Assembly (NCBI GenBank): GCA_900769535.1
Contig: CAAGHB010000097.1
Span: 1 to 23,706 of the forward strand
From: Clostridia bacterium
GTDB lineage: Bacteria > Bacillota > Clostridia > Oscillospirales > Acutalibacteraceae
DNA: 23,706 bases
Reading direction: 5' to 3'
A program made the position numbers and the translations under genes. Numbering within the stretch: the first letter of the stretch is position 1; every line of letters begins with the position of its first letter. Shown here in pieces: positions 1 through 7,739 of this stretch. The notes beneath the pieces were generated by a model. That model was not told the origin of the DNA. It saw only the letters and a list, made by a program, of their open reading frames with translations, and did not search any database.

Positions 1-656
1 AGGTTGCCTCAAACGGCGGCGGAAGCGCACTCATGAAAGAACCTGTACTTGCGGCGAAAATCGTTAAGGCGGTAAAAAAAGCCGTTTCGGTACCCGTAAC
101 GGTAAAGATGCGCGCCGGCTGGGACGAAAGCTCGATAAACGCGACCGAACTTGCTAAGCGGTGTGAAGATGCAGGCGCATCGGTTATAACCGTTCACGGC
201 AGAACACGAACTCAAATGTATGCGCCGCCCGTTAATTTGGAAATAATAAAAGAGGTTAAAAATGCGGTATCCATCCCCGTTGTCGGGAACGGCGACATTT
301 ATACCGCAAAGGATGCCGCAAATATGTATGAATACACCGGCTGTGACTTTGTAATGGTCGGCAGAGGCGCTATGGGTTCGCCATGGATTTTTAGCCAAAT
401 CAACGCCTGGATGTACGAGGGAATTACCATTCCCGATCCGCCGCTGAGCGAAAGAATGAGAATACTTATAAAGCAGTCTCAGCTCACAGTCGAGGACAAG
501 GGTGAAAACAACGCTATGCGCGAGATGCGAAAGCATGCTGCTTGGTATTTGAAAGGCATAAAAGGCGCGGCAAAATACCGCAACGAATGCGGACAATTAA
601 CGAATCTTGAACAGCTGTACGAGCTTTGTTTCAGGGTTTGTAAGGAGAATGAATAA
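1..656 (+). CDS. dus: tRNA-dihydrouridine synthase, C-terminal part (5' end outside window)
   Basis: The reading frame is open from base 3 and ends with TAA at 654-656, so about 217 codons of a protein normally near 320 residues are visible. Dus enzymes use FMN and NADPH to reduce specific uridines in tRNA. The visible part starts just after where the catalytic cysteine (GCP motif) should lie, with NGGGSALM. It continues with VKMRAGWDE, VITVHGRTR, IPVVGNGDIY and VMVGRGAMGSPWIF, the phosphate- and FMN-binding half of the TIM barrel. The helical tRNA-binding domain follows, with MRKHAAWYLKG. The next gene starts directly after the stop codon, which suggests an operon. The protein is most like the DusB branch of Firmicutes, but I cannot fix the subfamily without the N-terminus. 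Confidence 0.93.
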   Translation, partial: VASNGGGSALMKEPVLAAKIVKAVKKAVSVPVTVKMRAGWDESSINATELAKRCEDAGASVITVHGRTRTQMYAPPVNLEIIKEVKNAVSIPVVGNGDIYTAKDAANMYEYTGCDFVMVGRGAMGSPWIFSQINAWMYEGITIPDPPLSERMRILIKQSQLTVEDKGENNAMREMRKHAAWYLKGIKGAAKYRNECGQLTNLEQLYELCFRVCKENE

Positions 657-1352
657 ATGAATTTTAACGGTATAAAAAGCGAAGATTTATTCCTGCTTGC
701 TATTAACCGATTTAACGACAGTAAACAGTTTTATGAAGATAACAAGGAAGCGATAAAAGAGGGCGTCGTTATGCCACTCAGACAGCTTGTTGTCGACCTG
801 ACCGATACGATTCAAAAAATCAATCCCGACATAATTGTTGAACCTGTGCGATGCATTTCGCGAGTTCGCCGCGATACGCGATACACTCACGATAAGTCGC
901 TTTACAGAGAGAATTTGTGGATTATGTTCCGCCATGTAAAAAACCGGCTTCCTACCGCTGTTCTTTGGTTCGAGGTTAAGCAAAACGGCTTTGAATACGG
1001 CTGCGGAGTGGTAAGCACAACTCCTGCATTTATGGAACATTTTCGTCAATGCTTATTGAATGACGGCGAACGCTTTTTAGATGCGATAAAGCCGTTTAAA
1101 CGAAACAAATTCGCACTCGACACCGATAGCTACAAAAGGTCAAAGGCCGACCTCGTTGGAGTAACAGGTGAGCTTAAAAAATGGTATGATTCAAAGGATA
1201 TTTTTGTAATTAAACGGCACAGCGGAATAGAATTGCTTAACGAACCCGAGAAATTACTCACCCTGCTCAAAAAAGATTATCAATCGCTTGCGAAATTCTA
1301 TACCTATTTGCACGAAGCAACTATAAAATTCAATTCGGAGAATATAAAATGA
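657..1352 (+). CDS. DUF2461 family protein
   Basis: This 231-residue cytosolic protein matches the DUF2461 (TIGR02453-type) family, whose biochemical role is not established. Family features visible are an N-terminal helix region with FYEDNKEAI, the central RVRRDTRYTHDKSLYREN block (family pattern RD-x-RF-x-x-DK-x-x-Y), and the following strand region WFEVKQNGFEYGCGV. There is no signal peptide or membrane segment. The ATG directly abuts the stop of the Dus gene, with GGAG about 10 bases upstream. Its own TGA overlaps the ATG of the RNase HI gene by four bases (ATGA), so translational coupling is likely. The family assignment is fairly firm; any function is unknown. Confidence 0.8.
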   Translation: MNFNGIKSEDLFLLAINRFNDSKQFYEDNKEAIKEGVVMPLRQLVVDLTDTIQKINPDIIVEPVRCISRVRRDTRYTHDKSLYRENLWIMFRHVKNRLPTAVLWFEVKQNGFEYGCGVVSTTPAFMEHFRQCLLNDGERFLDAIKPFKRNKFALDTDSYKRSKADLVGVTGELKKWYDSKDIFVIKRHSGIELLNEPEKLLTLLKKDYQSLAKFYTYLHEATIKFNSENIK

Positions 1353-1795
1353 AAAAGATTGAACTTTTTACCGACGGCGCCTGTTCGGGAAATCCCGGTC
1401 CGGGTGGTTGGGGTGCCATTCTCAGATATAACGGACGTGAAAAAGAGCTTTGCGGCGGCGAAGCGGAAACAACTAACAACCGTATGGAGCTTACTGCGGT
1501 AATTGAGGGGCTTTGTGCGCTAAAAGAACCCTGCGAAATCGAGCTTTTCACCGACTCTAAATACGTCTGTGACGCGGTGACAAAGAGATGGGTATATTCA
1601 TGGAAGGCAAACGGCTGGAAAAAGGCCGATAAAAAACCCGCCTTAAACATAGATTTGTGGGAAAAATTATTGAAACTTCTTGATACGCACAAGGTTAATT
1701 TTAACTGGATAAAGGGTCATGCAGGACACCCTGAAAACGAAAGATGCGACTCGCTTGCCGTAGAAAGTTACCAAAAATTTAAAAATATTGAATAA
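1349..1795 (+). CDS. rnhA: ribonuclease HI
   Basis: RNase HI cuts the RNA strand of RNA:DNA hybrids, including replication primers and R-loops. The 148-residue length is typical of the family. It begins with the signature ELFTDGACSGNPGPGGWG. The four metal-binding acidic residues of the fold are present as D9, E47, D69 (in LFTDSKYV) and D134 (in NERCDSLA), and the catalytic histidine is H124 in WIKGHAGHPEN. The basic-protrusion region around residues 76-100 (TKRWVYSWKANGWKKADKK) is retained, so this is the E. coli-like type. The start overlaps the upstream stop as ATGA. It is the last gene of this operon; only a weak, all-A/T inverted repeat follows. Confidence 0.97.
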   Translation: MKKIELFTDGACSGNPGPGGWGAILRYNGREKELCGGEAETTNNRMELTAVIEGLCALKEPCEIELFTDSKYVCDAVTKRWVYSWKANGWKKADKKPALNIDLWEKLLKLLDTHKVNFNWIKGHAGHPENERCDSLAVESYQKFKNIE

Positions 1796-1822
1796 TATAT
1801 TAAAATATTTTTATATATCCTG

Positions 1823-1851
1823 TTGCAAATGGAAAAACTAAGTAATATAAT
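1823..1851 (+). promoter_or_regulatory. sigma-A promoter of the cysteine desulfurase/IscU unit
   Basis: The -35 is TTGCAA (1823-1828) and the -10 is TATAAT (1846-1851), separated by exactly 17 bases. It lies in the 105-base gap after rnhA and reads into iscS. I see no Rrf2/IscR-type regulator gene beside it. Confidence 0.75.
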
Positions 1852-1900
1852 AGGTCTGATATAAACATATCACTTTCAAAAAAAGGAAGGAAATCATAAA

Positions 1901-3091
1901 TTGCATAGATTCGTTTACGCCGACAATTCGGCTACAACTAAAATATCAAAGAATGTTCTCGATGCAATGCTCCCCCACTTAACCGAAAATTACGGTAATC
2001 CTTCGAGTCTTTACTCAATCGGCCAAAACGCACACGCCGCTATTGACGAGGCAAGAAGGATTGTTGCAAACGCTCTCGGTGCCAATAAAGAGAATGAAAT
2101 TTATTTCACATCGGGCGGCAGCGAAGCGGATAACTGGGCAATTAAAGGAGCTGCACACATTCTCGCAAAAAAGGGCAAAAAGCACATTATTTCAAGCAAA
2201 TTTGAGCATCACGCCGTGCTTCATACCCTTAACTCACTCGAAAAGGAAGGGTTTGAAATTACCCTTCTCGACGTGCATGAGGACGGAGTTGTTCGCCTTG
2301 ACGAGCTGAAAAATGCTGTACGCGAGGACACCGGACTTGTAACAATTATGTTCGCAAATAACGAAATCGGCACCATTCAGCCAATCGCCGAAATCGGTGC
2401 TTTTTGTCGTGAAAAAGGCATAATTTTTCACACCGACGCGGTACAGGCAATCGGCAACGTCGAAATCAACGTTGTCGATATGAATATAGATATGCTGTCA
2501 CTTTCGGCGCATAAAATTCACGGACCGAAGGGTGTTGGCGCGCTTTACTGCCGCAACGGAATCAGAATAGAAAATCTCATCGACGGCGGCGCTCAGGAAA
2601 GAAATAAACGAGCAGGCACCGAAAACACGGCAGGTATCGTCGGACTCAGCGCCGCAATCACCGACGCCGTTCAGAATATCACCGAGAGAAACGAAAAGAA
2701 AAAGATGCTCCGCGACAGATTCATTGACGGCGCACTGAAAATAGAGCGTTCACGTCTTAACGGCGACAGAGAAAAGCGTCTTTCAGCAAGCGCTAACGTT
2801 TGCTTTGAAGGAATTGAGGGCGAAAGCTTGCTCCTTTGGCTCGATAACAAGGGAATTTGCGCTTCGTCCGGCTCAGCTTGCACATCGGGTTCGCTCGACC
2901 CGAGCCACGTTCTCCTAGCAATCGGGTTGCCGCACGAAATTGCTCACGGCTCACTCAGAATTTCATTTTCTGACGAAAATACGGTAGAAGACGTTGACTA
3001 TATTCTCGAAGTTTTGCCCGAAATCATCGACAAGCTTCGTGCAATGTCTCCGCTTTGGGAAAGAATTAAAAAGGAAGAAAAGGGTGAATAA
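1901..3091 (+). CDS. iscS: cysteine desulfurase, IscS/NifS type
   Basis: This PLP enzyme takes sulfur from L-cysteine as a persulfide and passes it to the Fe-S scaffold encoded next door. It has 396 residues, as expected for the IscS/NifS group. Visible are YADNSATT at the N-terminus, the PLP-stacking histidine H104 (FEHHAVL), D179 in HTDAVQ, the PLP-binding lysine K205 in SLSAHKIHGPKG, and the catalytic cysteine C327 in SSGSACTSGSLDPSH. The start is TTG at 1901, supported by AAGGAAGG about 10 bases upstream and by homology, since the conserved fold begins within a few residues. The IscU gene starts one base after the stop. IscS also feeds tRNA thiolation in many bacteria; the neighbour makes Fe-S assembly the main inferred role. 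Confidence 0.95.
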   Translation: MHRFVYADNSATTKISKNVLDAMLPHLTENYGNPSSLYSIGQNAHAAIDEARRIVANALGANKENEIYFTSGGSEADNWAIKGAAHILAKKGKKHIISSKFEHHAVLHTLNSLEKEGFEITLLDVHEDGVVRLDELKNAVREDTGLVTIMFANNEIGTIQPIAEIGAFCREKGIIFHTDAVQAIGNVEINVVDMNIDMLSLSAHKIHGPKGVGALYCRNGIRIENLIDGGAQERNKRAGTENTAGIVGLSAAITDAVQNITERNEKKKMLRDRFIDGALKIERSRLNGDREKRLSASANVCFEGIEGESLLLWLDNKGICASSGSACTSGSLDPSHVLLAIGLPHEIAHGSLRISFSDENTVEDVDYILEVLPEIIDKLRAMSPLWERIKKEEKGE

Positions 3092-3092
3092 T

Positions 3093-3527
3093 ATGTATAC
3101 AGAGCTCGTTATGGACCATTTCACAAATCCGCGAAACGTTGGCGAAATTGCTGACGCTGACGGAATCGGTGAGGTTGGAAACGCCAAATGCGGCGATATT
3201 ATGAAAATGTATATCAAGGTCGAAAACAACGTTATTACCGACGTAAAGTTTAAGACATACGGCTGCGGCTCGGCTATTGCTACAAGCTCGATTGCAACCG
3301 AAATGATAAAGGGACATACCATCGAGGAAGCGTTACAGCTTTCGAACAAGGCGGTTGTTGAGGCGCTCGGCGGCCTCCCCGCACATAAAATTCACTGTTC
3401 AGTTCTCGCTGAGCAGTCGATTAAAGCGGCTATTGCCGACTATTACACTCGTCAGGGTATTGACCCAACCTTAATCGTTGGCGAAATTCACGAATGCTGC
3501 CACGACGGCGAATGTGGAAAAGAATAA
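3093..3527 (+). CDS. iscU: Fe-S cluster assembly scaffold, IscU/NifU N-terminal type
   Basis: The scaffold receives sulfur from the desulfurase and builds Fe-S clusters for transfer to apoproteins. The start at 3093 (MYTELVMDHFTNPRNVG) is chosen because the family begins here and AAGGAAG plus AGGG lie upstream; upstream in-frame extension would run through the end of iscS. The 144-residue product has the three ligand cysteines C33 (NAKCGD), C58 (YGCGSA) and C102 (HCSVLAE), with D35 conserved. It ends in a short tail CCHDGECGKE with extra cysteines, which is not part of the core fold. No HscA/HscB, ferredoxin or IscA genes adjoin. This desulfurase plus scaffold pair is the usual reduced ISC arrangement of Clostridia. 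Confidence 0.94.
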   Translation: MYTELVMDHFTNPRNVGEIADADGIGEVGNAKCGDIMKMYIKVENNVITDVKFKTYGCGSAIATSSIATEMIKGHTIEEALQLSNKAVVEALGGLPAHKIHCSVLAEQSIKAAIADYYTRQGIDPTLIVGEIHECCHDGECGKE

Positions 3528-3540
3528 ACAAATGATAAAA

Positions 3541-3571
3541 GCACCGCATATTAAAAATGCGGTGCTTTTTT
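3541..3571 (+). terminator. Rho-independent terminator after iscU
   Basis: A 9-bp perfect stem (3541-3549 with 3557-3565) has a 7-base loop and is followed by six T. The stop codon of iscU is 14 bases upstream. The A run just before it also allows weak reverse function. Confidence 0.92.
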
Positions 3572-3582
3572 ATATTAAACAT

Positions 3583-3618
3583 AAAAAAGGTTCGTCGGTT
3601 TTCGACGAACCTTTTTTT
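3583..3618 (-). terminator. bidirectional terminator after the HPr gene
   Basis: A 9-bp perfect stem GGTTCGTCG/CGACGAACC (3589-3597, 3603-3611) with a 5-base loop is flanked by six A on the left and seven T on the right. It therefore works on both strands. On the minus strand it lies just past the HPr stop codon and ends that transcript; on the plus strand it backs up the iscU terminator. Confidence 0.92.
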
Positions 3619-3631
3619 AATTAAACAATAA

Positions 3632-3895
3632 TTATTCAGCAAATCCTGATTCTACGAGAGCAACAAGGTCGTTAACTGCTGACTCTTCATCAGCACCGTC
3701 AGCAATAATCTTGATACCTGTGCCACCAATAATTCCGAGGGAAAGAACACCGAGAAGACTCTTTGCATTAACGCGACGTTCCTCTTTTTCTACCCAGATA
3801 GAAGACTTGAATTCGTTTGCCTTCTGAATAAAGAAGGTAGCCGGACGAGCATGAAGTCCAACCTTATTCTGAACAACGACATCCTTAATATACAT
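3632..3895 (-). CDS. ptsH: phosphocarrier protein HPr
   Basis: HPr carries phosphate from enzyme I to sugar-specific PTS enzymes. In Firmicutes it is also phosphorylated on serine by HPr kinase to signal catabolite repression. The 87-residue product has the active histidine H15 in NKVGLHARPATFF and the regulatory serine S46 in NAKSLLGVLSLGI, so it is a true HPr and not a Crh variant lacking the histidine. I chose ATG at 3895 because AAGGAG lies 8 bases upstream; the TTG one codon earlier would leave only 5 and would shift H15 and S46 off their usual numbers. No enzyme I or HPr kinase gene adjoins. It has its own promoter and terminator, so it is a one-gene unit. Confidence 0.95.
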   Translation of the reverse strand: MYIKDVVVQNKVGLHARPATFFIQKANEFKSSIWVEKEERRVNAKSLLGVLSLGIIGGTGIKIIADGADEESAVNDLVALVESGFAE

Positions 3896-3936
3896 CAATA
3901 TCGCTCCTTAAAAATCTTTTTTGTATAGCATAGACT

Positions 3937-3964
3937 ATTATATCACAAATATTCGGTAGGTCAA
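3937..3964 (-). promoter_or_regulatory. promoter of the HPr gene
   Basis: Read on the minus strand: -35 TTGACC (3964-3959), a 16-base spacer, then -10 TATAAT (3942-3937) preceded by TGA, which makes an extended -10. The 184-base gap between trmD and this gene holds nothing else I can support apart from a weak A/T-rich inverted repeat. Confidence 0.8.
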
Positions 3965-4082
3965 TGATTTAAAAAAAGTTCTGTCTTGTCAACAAAAGTC
4001 GACTAATTTTGCGAGGCAGATTTTGTATATATTTCACTACAAAATTAACACAAATTACATATTATAACCAAATCCACTATAT

Positions 4083-4832
4083 TCAACCTTTAATTATTTT
4101 ATTATCATTAATATAATTTGTTACAAATAGCCGCTCTTTTTCTGTTAAATCGGCGCTGTCAAGCATATCCGGACGCTTATCTGCCGTTTCCATAAGCATC
4201 TTTTTTCTGCGCCAGTCGGCTATATTTTTATGATGTCCTGACATAAGCACCTCCGGCACCTCTTTTCCATGCCACTCGAAAGGACGGGTGTATTGCGGAT
4301 ATTCGAGCAGCCCAGAAAAATGACTTTCCTCAGTAAAGCATTCATCATCGGATAAAACGCCCTTTATCATTCGGCAAACGGCATCGGTAAGCACCAGAGC
4401 CGGCATTTCGCCGCCGGTTAAAACGTAATCGCCGATTGAAATTTCCTCGTCAACGATTTCGTCAAGAAGGCGCTGGTCAACCCCCTCATAATGACCGCAA
4501 AGAATGATAAACCCATCTGTTTTTGACAGCTCGTAGGCGCGTTTTTGGGTCAACACCTTTCCCTTCGGTGACATATAAATCACGTGGGGCTTATCCCCTC
4601 TTTTTTCGCAAATTGACTTGTAACAGTCGTAAATCGGCTGGGCTGACATAACCATTCCCATACCGCCGCCATAGGGGTAATCATCGGTTTTTCCGTGCTT
4701 ATTCTCGGTAAAGGGGCGAATGTCGGTACATTCAACGTCGATTATTCCCGATTGCTTTGCCCTGCCGATTATGCTTTCGTTAAGAAAGGCATTGCACATA
4801 TCGGGAAACAGCGTCATAATATCAATCTTCAT
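4083..4832 (-). CDS. trmD: tRNA (guanine-N1-)-methyltransferase
   Basis: TrmD methylates G37 of tRNAs with S-adenosylmethionine, preventing +1 frameshifting; it acts in the cytosol as a SPOUT trefoil-knot dimer. The 249-residue length fits. Visible motifs are MKIDIMTLFPDM at the start, DDYPYGGGMGMVM (51-63), the knot segments IYMSPKGKVLTQ (86-97) and LCGHYEGVDQR (111-121), SIGDYVLTGGE (132-142), and R154. The loop corresponding to the E. coli D169 region reads TEESHFSGLLEYPQYTRP, with a glutamate at the acid position. I chose the ATG at 4832 with AAAGGGG about 10 bases upstream; a TTG two codons earlier is possible. The start overlaps the end of rimM by 11 bases. It is last in its operon; no rplS follows. 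Confidence 0.96.
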   Translation of the reverse strand: MKIDIMTLFPDMCNAFLNESIIGRAKQSGIIDVECTDIRPFTENKHGKTDDYPYGGGMGMVMSAQPIYDCYKSICEKRGDKPHVIYMSPKGKVLTQKRAYELSKTDGFIILCGHYEGVDQRLLDEIVDEEISIGDYVLTGGEMPALVLTDAVCRMIKGVLSDDECFTEESHFSGLLEYPQYTRPFEWHGKEVPEVLMSGHHKNIADWRRKKMLMETADKRPDMLDSADLTEKERLFVTNYINDNKIIKG

Positions 4833-5337
4833 CGTCAAAAATCCCCTTTAACGCCCGGATTTGCACCTTTTGATTATCAATGTCAACCGAAATCACAACA
4901 TCGTCGATAACGGGAATCAAATATTCTCCGCTTTCATTGGTAATATGCCAAACGTCGTTTGCACCTGTCTTTGATACGTCAGAAATTTTTCCGTAACATC
5001 TATCACTATCTACGTCAAAAACGGTAATACCAATCAAATCCTGGACAAAATATTTATCCTTCGGCAATTTCGCATCAGCTCGGTCGATATAGATAATCCT
5101 ACCCCTGAACGCGTCTGCTTCTTCGACGGAATTTATTTCGGGTACCTTTACAATCGCGATATTCTTATGAGGACGGCAAGTTACCTTTGTCCATTTTTCC
5201 TTTCCGTCGGAGGTGAGATAAAGCGTTTTAAACCGCGTCATAAATTCGGGTGAGTCACACCATGTATCAAGGCGCATCTCACCTCTTATTCCGTGAGTTC
5301 CTGTGATTTTTCCTGCTTCTATATATTTTTTGAGCAT
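4822..5337 (-). CDS. rimM: 16S rRNA processing protein RimM
   Basis: RimM helps mature the 30S head and binds ribosomal protein S19. The 171-residue product has the N-terminal RimM barrel starting KKYIEAGKITGTHGIRGEMR and a C-terminal PRC-barrel beginning near YFVQDLIGITVFD and ending at the YLIPVIDDVVISVDID region. It lies between khpA and trmD in the order usual in Firmicutes. Its 3' end overlaps trmD. The gap to khpA is about 98 bases and holds a terminator-like hairpin, so rimM-trmD may receive less transcription than the genes before it. An A/G-rich TAGGAGC motif about 5 bases before the ATG serves as ribosome site. Confidence 0.95.
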   Translation of the reverse strand: MLKKYIEAGKITGTHGIRGEMRLDTWCDSPEFMTRFKTLYLTSDGKEKWTKVTCRPHKNIAIVKVPEINSVEEADAFRGRIIYIDRADAKLPKDKYFVQDLIGITVFDVDSDRCYGKISDVSKTGANDVWHITNESGEYLIPVIDDVVISVDIDNQKVQIRALKGIFDDED

Positions 5338-5371
5338 AATTAAGCTCCTATTTTCATTTATATTTTAATTT

Positions 5372-5410
5372 AACAAAAAGGACAGACGGTAATGCGTCTG
5401 CCCCTTTGTT
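5372..5410 (-). terminator. terminator-like hairpin between khpA and rimM
   Basis: The perfect core is CAGACG/CGTCTG (5383-5388, 5395-5400) with a 6-base loop. Outer arms rich in A/G on one side and C/T on the other pair with one bulge out to AACAAA/TTTGTT. On the minus strand the structure is followed by TTTTTGTT. It probably gives partial termination inside the operon. Confidence 0.6.
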
Positions 5411-5435
5411 TTTTTGTTATCACGGTAGAAAGGGA

Positions 5436-5669
5436 TTAGTCGATTTCAACCATGATTTTTTGACCGTTACGGTTGGCAACAGAGCGCATAAGTGTACGAA
5501 TTTCCTTCGCGATGCGTCCCTGCTTTCCAATAACTCGGCCCATATCGTCGGCGGCAACGTGCAAGTGATACACGATTGTTCCGTCCTGGTCGGGCTCGTC
5601 AACCGAAACGGTTACTTGGTCGGGGCATTTTACGAGGCCACGAGCAATAGTAACCAATAATTCTTCCAT
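5436..5669 (-). CDS. khpA: KhpA-family KH-domain RNA-binding protein
   Basis: This small RNA-binding protein pairs with KhpB in Gram-positives and influences division and cell-wall RNAs. The 77-residue product is a single KH domain, with the strand VYHLHVAADDMG followed by the GxxG loop in RVIGKQGR (G48-KQ-G51) and the helix IAKEIRTLMRSVA. GGAGG lies 9 bases before the ATG. It sits between rpsP and rimM, its conserved place across Firmicutes, which supports the assignment. Confidence 0.94.
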   Translation of the reverse strand: MEELLVTIARGLVKCPDQVTVSVDEPDQDGTIVYHLHVAADDMGRVIGKQGRIAKEIRTLMRSVANRNGQKIMVEID

Positions 5670-5687
5670 TTACTATTTCCTCCAAGA

Positions 5688-5930
5688 TTAAAGAACGCCG
5701 TTTTTCTTTAAAAGAGACTTAACGGTATCTGTGGGCTGTGCGCCGTTAGAAATCCATTTCTGAACCTTTTCAGCGTCAACCTTTACTTCTGCGGGGTTAG
5801 TAAGCGGATTGTAGTAGCCGATTTCCTCGATGAAACGTCCATCACGCGGATATCTCGAATCTGCAACAACAATGCGGTAGAAGGGGGCCTTCTTTGCGCC
5901 CATTCTGCGAAGTCTGATTTTTACTGCCAT
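5688..5930 (-). CDS. rpsP: 30S ribosomal protein S16
   Basis: S16 is a small 30S assembly protein. The start MAVKIRLRRMG at 5930 is chosen because all S16 proteins begin this way and AGGAGGT lies 6 bases upstream; the frame is open further upstream but without homology. The 80-residue product shows GAKKAPFYRIVVADSR, the IEEIGYYNPLTNP block and a C-terminal WISNGAQPTDTVKSLLKK. It follows ffh after 71 bases in the usual translation operon. Confidence 0.97.
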   Translation of the reverse strand: MAVKIRLRRMGAKKAPFYRIVVADSRYPRDGRFIEEIGYYNPLTNPAEVKVDAEKVQKWISNGAQPTDTVKSLLKKNGVL

Positions 5931-6001
5931 ATTCAGCACCTCCTGTAATAATTTTATAAATTGTATATTCACCTGATAATTAGTTAGTTATCGGGATGAA
6001 A

Positions 6002-7348
6002 TCAGAACTTAAAGTTTGGCGGAAGCTGCATTCCTCTCAACGAGCGTTTGCCTTTTCCCTTCATTCCGCCCATCTGCTTAAACATTTTTTTCATCTGCTC
6101 ATGCTGACGAAGGAGCTTATTTACCTCCTCGACAGAGGTTCCGCTACCGGCCGCAATACGCTTTTTTCGCGATGCGTTGATTATATCGGGGCGTGAACGC
6201 TCCTTTTTTGTCATGGAGTAGATTATCGACTCGACGCGAAGAAGCTGACGGTCGTCGATATCAACGTCCTTTAACTTGCTGCCCATTCCCGGAAGCATTG
6301 AAAGCACCTGTTTAAGCGGTCCCATCTTTCGTATTTCCTGAAATTGTGATAAAAGGTCGTTCATATCGAAGGTATTATTTTGAAGGCGGTTTGCCATTTC
6401 GAGCGCTTTTTTCTCGTCGAGCTGCTGTTCCGCCTTTTCGATAAGTGAAAGGACGTCGCCCATACCGAGAATTCGCGATGCCATTCGTGACGGATGGAAT
6501 TCCTCGATATCGTCGAGCTTTTCGCCCGTACCGACGTATTTAATCGGCTTTCCTGTAACGGCACGGACAGAAAGAGCCGCACCGCCACGTGTATCACCGT
6601 CGAGCTTTGTCAAAAGGACCGAATCAATTTCGAGCAGGTCGTTAAACGCCTTTGCTACGTTGACGGCGTCCTGACCGACCATTGAATCGACAACGAGTAT
6701 AATCTCGCAGGGGTTTGTCTTTTCCTTTATTCTCGTAAGCTCGGCCATGAGCTCCTCGTCGATATGCAAACGACCTGCGGTATCAAGAATTACAAAATCG
6801 TTTCCGTAATCTCGTGCATGACGAATAGCTTCCTCGGCGGTTTTTTCGGGCTTTTGAGTTCCCTTTTCAAAAACGGGGACTCCTGCCTTTTCGCCGACCA
6901 CTTTAAGCTGGTCGATAGCGGCAGGACGGTAAATATCACAAGCTACGAGCAAGGGACGGTGTCCCATTGATTTAAGCTTTTTTGCCAATTTTGCCGAATG
7001 GGTGGTTTTTCCCGAACCTTGAAGTCCGCACATCATAATTACCGACGGCAACTTTGACGACGTGTTGAGACGAACGTTTTCGCCGCCCATAAGCTGAGTA
7101 AGTTCCTCATTAACGAGCTTTACTACCATTTGAGGAGCAGTAAGACTTTCCATCACCTTTTCGCCGATACATTTTTCGGTTAGGGTATTTGTGAAATCCT
7201 TTGCTACCTTATAGTTTACGTCGGCTTCGAGAAGGGCCAATCGAATTTCTCTCATAGCTTCCTTTACGTCCGACTCGGTGAGTTTACCTTTTGAACGAAG
7301 GCGCTTAAAGGCAGCGCTTAATTTTTCGGTAAGGTTATCAAATGCCAC
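6002..7348 (-). CDS. ffh: signal recognition particle GTPase Ffh (SRP54)
   Basis: Ffh binds signal sequences of nascent membrane and secreted proteins together with 4.5S/6S RNA and hands them to FtsY at the membrane. The 448-residue product has the N domain (1-95), the G domain with P-loop GLQGSGKT (108-115), DTAGR (189-193), TKLDGDTRGGAALS (247-260), and a methionine-rich M domain with the ERSRPDIINASRKKRIAAGS helix-turn and a GMQLPP tail. The start is GTG at 7348; it overlaps the TAG of ylxM by one base (TAGTG), with GAGGAGG upstream. This coupling to YlxM is typical. The SRP RNA gene is not recognisable in this window. Confidence 0.98.
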   Translation of the reverse strand: MAFDNLTEKLSAAFKRLRSKGKLTESDVKEAMREIRLALLEADVNYKVAKDFTNTLTEKCIGEKVMESLTAPQMVVKLVNEELTQLMGGENVRLNTSSKLPSVIMMCGLQGSGKTTHSAKLAKKLKSMGHRPLLVACDIYRPAAIDQLKVVGEKAGVPVFEKGTQKPEKTAEEAIRHARDYGNDFVILDTAGRLHIDEELMAELTRIKEKTNPCEIILVVDSMVGQDAVNVAKAFNDLLEIDSVLLTKLDGDTRGGAALSVRAVTGKPIKYVGTGEKLDDIEEFHPSRMASRILGMGDVLSLIEKAEQQLDEKKALEMANRLQNNTFDMNDLLSQFQEIRKMGPLKQVLSMLPGMGSKLKDVDIDDRQLLRVESIIYSMTKKERSRPDIINASRKKRIAAGSGTSVEEVNKLLRQHEQMKKMFKQMGGMKGKGKRSLRGMQLPPNFKF

Positions 7349-7671
7349 TATTCAAGCTCCTCCTCGGTTAAAATATTGTTGACTATATCAATGATTTCGC
7401 CGTTATCGGTAATTTTTCTGATTTTTTCAAGTGATGACTCGATTTTAGAAAAGCGTTCGGCTAAATGCAATTTTTCCTCAAATGAAAGAAGAGCCGTCTC
7501 CGCCTTTTTTATCGAGTCGCGAACACCCTGACGGGTGATTCCCTCGTCCTGTGCGATTTCGGCAAGGGATAAGTCCTCGTTATAATATAAATCAAGCAAC
7601 GAGCGCTGCTTTTCAGTTAAAAGGGGGCGGTAATATTCGAGAAGCAAGCTAATATGAAAATTCTTTCCCAT
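7348..7671 (-). CDS. ylxM: YlxM/p13-like helix-turn-helix protein
   Basis: This 107-residue DNA-binding-like protein is encoded ahead of ffh in many Gram-positives and is thought to modulate SRP function or ffh expression. It begins with a helix LLLEYYRPLLTEKQR and has a sigma-region-4-like helix-turn-helix at LSLAEIAQDEGITRQGVRDSIKKAE, followed by a helical tail. It is the first gene of the operon. Its leader carries a small hairpin (7710-7731) and its promoter is a perfect consensus. The RBS is TAGGAG, about 10 bases before the ATG. Confidence 0.92.
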   Translation of the reverse strand: MGKNFHISLLLEYYRPLLTEKQRSLLDLYYNEDLSLAEIAQDEGITRQGVRDSIKKAETALLSFEEKLHLAERFSKIESSLEKIRKITDNGEIIDIVNNILTEEELE

Positions 7672-7709
7672 AAAAAATACTCCTAACGCCTTCTTTTAAA
7701 AAGCACAGG

Positions 7710-7731
7710 TGTAAAGCATTTGAACTTTACA
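7710..7731 (-). promoter_or_regulatory. leader hairpin at the 5' end of the ylxM-ffh transcript
   Basis: A 7-bp perfect inverted repeat TGTAAAG/CTTTACA (7710-7716, 7725-7731) with an 8-base loop lies immediately after the predicted transcription start. There is no T tract, so it is not a terminator. It could protect the RNA 5' end or be a protein site. Confidence 0.4.
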
Positions 7732-7739
7732 GCAGATTT

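Noticed and set aside
1781..1812. Inverted repeat of nine A/T pairs after rnhA that could be a terminator
   Set aside because: The stem has no G:C pair, overlaps the end of the gene and lacks a clean T run; chance is likely in such A/T-rich sequence.
4021..4044. TTTTGTA/TACAAAA inverted repeat after trmD
   Set aside because: It is A/T-rich, short, and not followed by T residues on the minus strand, so I do not call a terminator.
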